Below, one piece after another: positions 62,301 to 64,000 of a DNA stretch of 64,000 bases; within the stretch, counting starts at the first letter, position 1, and every line of letters starts with the position of its first letter. The notes under the pieces were generated by a model. That model saw nothing but the letters and a program-made list of their open reading frames with translations, was not told the origin of the DNA and made no database searches. The stretch lies in NCBI GenBank assembly GCA_035582835.1, contig JAYKAV010003090.1:248001-312000 (forward strand), in the 5' to 3' direction. The translations under genes and the position numbers were made by a program. The stretch comes from Phoebastria nigripes (taxonomy: Eukaryota > Chordata > Aves > Procellariiformes > Diomedeidae).

Positions 62301-64000
62301 ATCAGTGTGAAAAGGTCTTTCCTCCCAGCTTTCCAAGACACTAATATGCACATGGAAAAAACATCCACCAAGTTAAAGAGAGAAACAATTCAGTCCTATG
62401 AAGAGAGAAGAAAGCATTAGACTGACCACCTAAGGAAGGGGAGAGGACTTACCAGCATCAGTGTCCTAGCTAGGGCACTGTGGAAACACCAAACTGCTCA
62501 GGAAACTACTACACAGAAATCAACACTGACATGCCAAAGGGCGCACACACTAGGAAAGTCCCGCAGGAGGAAAAAGCAGAGTGAGCCCCAGTTTGGGACG
62601 GCTAAAACACAGCTGCACGTGAGAGACCAGAGACAGGTAGGAAGAGGGCACAAAGAGAGAAGAAACCCTACCGTTAGCTTCAGGCATTGGGAACTCAAAA
62701 TTATCCTCCTTCCTCACCTTCACCCCAAAATTTCCAGTATAAGTCACAGAAAGTTACTCTAAATGCTACCCCCACGCAGCCTTCTACAGATGCAAACAAG
62801 TGGTGTAACTGCATTTTGCTCCTGATCAGCAGAAATAAGTGCCCAGAAGTTGCAGAAAAGGAACAGAAAAGGGGACAGGAGGACACCTATGAAATGGTTT
62901 CCTATCCAGAAAACTTTTCTGATGTTTATTAGCAAAGAAAATCTCCAGTGGATAAATACAGCTTTCGTAGTCAGCTAAAAATTAGAGCTATTAGAACGTA
63001 TCTTGACAGCTCCAAGAACAGCTCTCAGTTGCTTAGACTCATAGAAAGTTTATAATCAACTTGCCACAAAAGCTTTGATTTTGAACGTGTCATTGAAGAA
63101 AAACACTGAAGCAAGACCAGACTTTATTTTTCAAATGTATTAATAACTAATCCCCTTCGGATTATGTCAAGCATGTCACATTAGGACGGCTTGGGCTCAC
63201 CTTGACCGGCAAGTATGTTAAAATGCAACTAAACCCGTCTACATTTGCACTCCAACTCNTGCTTCTTTTAAATTTCAAATGGTTACAGAAGAAAGGCATC
63301 TGTTGGAGTAATGCTGATCAAGCCCATGCTGTCGTCCTGTTTTATTCAACATGAAGTGTTACAAGCAAAAATAGTCTTAGAGAATAATGTATAACTTCTT
63401 TTCTACACACCTGAATTTAAAAGAGAAGGGGGAACTTTTCTTTGCAAAATGTACTTGCTGTGGTAGGTTCTGTTATTATAAAAGGTACATTTATGCAGTA
63501 CAAGTTCTTGGTGCAAAGGGTTATACATGCAAACAGTTGGATTAACAAACCAGAGTTGAGAATGAGCTTTTCCTGTTTCTGTTAATTTACGGCCCGATGT
63601 TATGTTCCTTTCATGCAATGCCATAATCTTCAGTGAATGACTTCACATTATCCTCCTCAGAGTAATCTAGGAATGTAGATACAAAGAACATCAACCATCA
63701 CCTTCATAAGACTCTCCCTCTTAACCCTCAAGGGTTTAGGCGCCTGATAAGAGTTTTAGATATGAATAAAACTTTAAACATCCGTGCTCAGCTGCTACTA
63801 CCCTTCAAGCACACAACTTTCTGCCAGTGGGTGTGTGTACTGACATTGAAGCCTTCGTAACATTGCTTGAACCAGTACCGCACGTCCAAACCTCCACGCG
63901 GTTCTCAAATCCCCTGCTCACCCTGTCACACCTCAACAGCCGAAATGCAGGAATGTGCTTTTCAAAGTGCAACTTCCAGAGCTGTCCTTTATCCCAACAA
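56393..64000. other. non-coding stretch upstream of mir-30a
   Basis: This region is upstream of mir-30a on the transcribed strand. It holds unique AT-rich DNA, two A tracts, a 9-bp-arm palindrome (59352-59375) and some exon-like open pieces near 60.35-60.99 kb discussed as findings. A modest CpG cluster occurs near 60670-60755. No promoter for the host transcript can be identified, and an N lies at 63259. Confidence 0.6.
58616..58715 (+). repeat. pair of poly-A tracts
   Basis: Runs of 17 A's (58616-58632) and 14 A's (58702-58715) lie about 70 bp apart, with no recognisable retroposon body. Confidence 0.8.

Overview
The window is nuclear DNA from a bird. Three things point to this: 3' ends of CR1 LINEs of avian type ending in the ATTCTATG-like octamer, an LTR of the avian class II (ERVK-like) type, and an AT-rich, intron-poor landscape with scattered single N's typical of a draft assembly. 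No protein-coding gene is supportable. The open frames are short, unordered and of random composition, apart from broken CR1 reverse transcriptase and ERV remnants.

The functional content I can support is a pair of microRNA genes on the minus strand: mir-30a at 56.3 kb and mir-30c-2 at 29.6 kb. Both 5p and both 3p mature arms match the vertebrate sequences I know without a mismatch. From memory, human MIR30A and MIR30C2 also lie about 26-27 kb apart on the minus strand of 6q13, with MIR30A upstream, inside the non-coding LINC00472 region between OGFRL1 and RIMS1. The order, strand and spacing (26.76 kb here) are the same. I infer that the window is the bird counterpart of that locus (chicken chromosome 3 type synteny) and that most of it is transcribed on the minus strand as the microRNA host RNA. 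The host promoter and its exons cannot be located from sequence alone and may lie beyond the right edge.

Layout. 1-5.1 kb: unique non-coding DNA. 5.1-6.5 kb: a decayed 5S rRNA-like copy butted against a truncated ERV (LTR fragment, short internal region with a tRNA-Lys-type primer-binding site, full LTR), the ERV on the minus strand. 6.5-18.9 kb: unique DNA with a TG/TA microsatellite (9.6 kb) and a diverged three-copy repeat (11.0-11.7 kb). 19.0-19.3 kb: a small CpG-rich island. 19.3-29.5 kb: unique DNA with two CR1 pieces (23.5 kb minus, 25.7-26.3 kb plus, the latter with an assembly gap) and a poly-A/poly-C/poly-A tract (26.7 kb). 29.6 kb: mir-30c-2. 29.7-49.2 kb: mostly unique DNA with an older CR1-like piece at 31.5 kb. 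49.3-50.4 kb: the longest CR1 copy. 51.4-51.8 kb: an unusual pair of inverted repeats. 54.9 kb: a possible ancient retroposon tail. 56.3 kb: mir-30a. 56.4-64 kb: unique non-coding DNA with a few exon-like open stretches I do not trust.

The two microRNAs share the GTAAACA seed and so would repress overlapping target sets. They are probably processed from one long minus-strand transcript. The transposable elements are passive insertions in or around that transcript.
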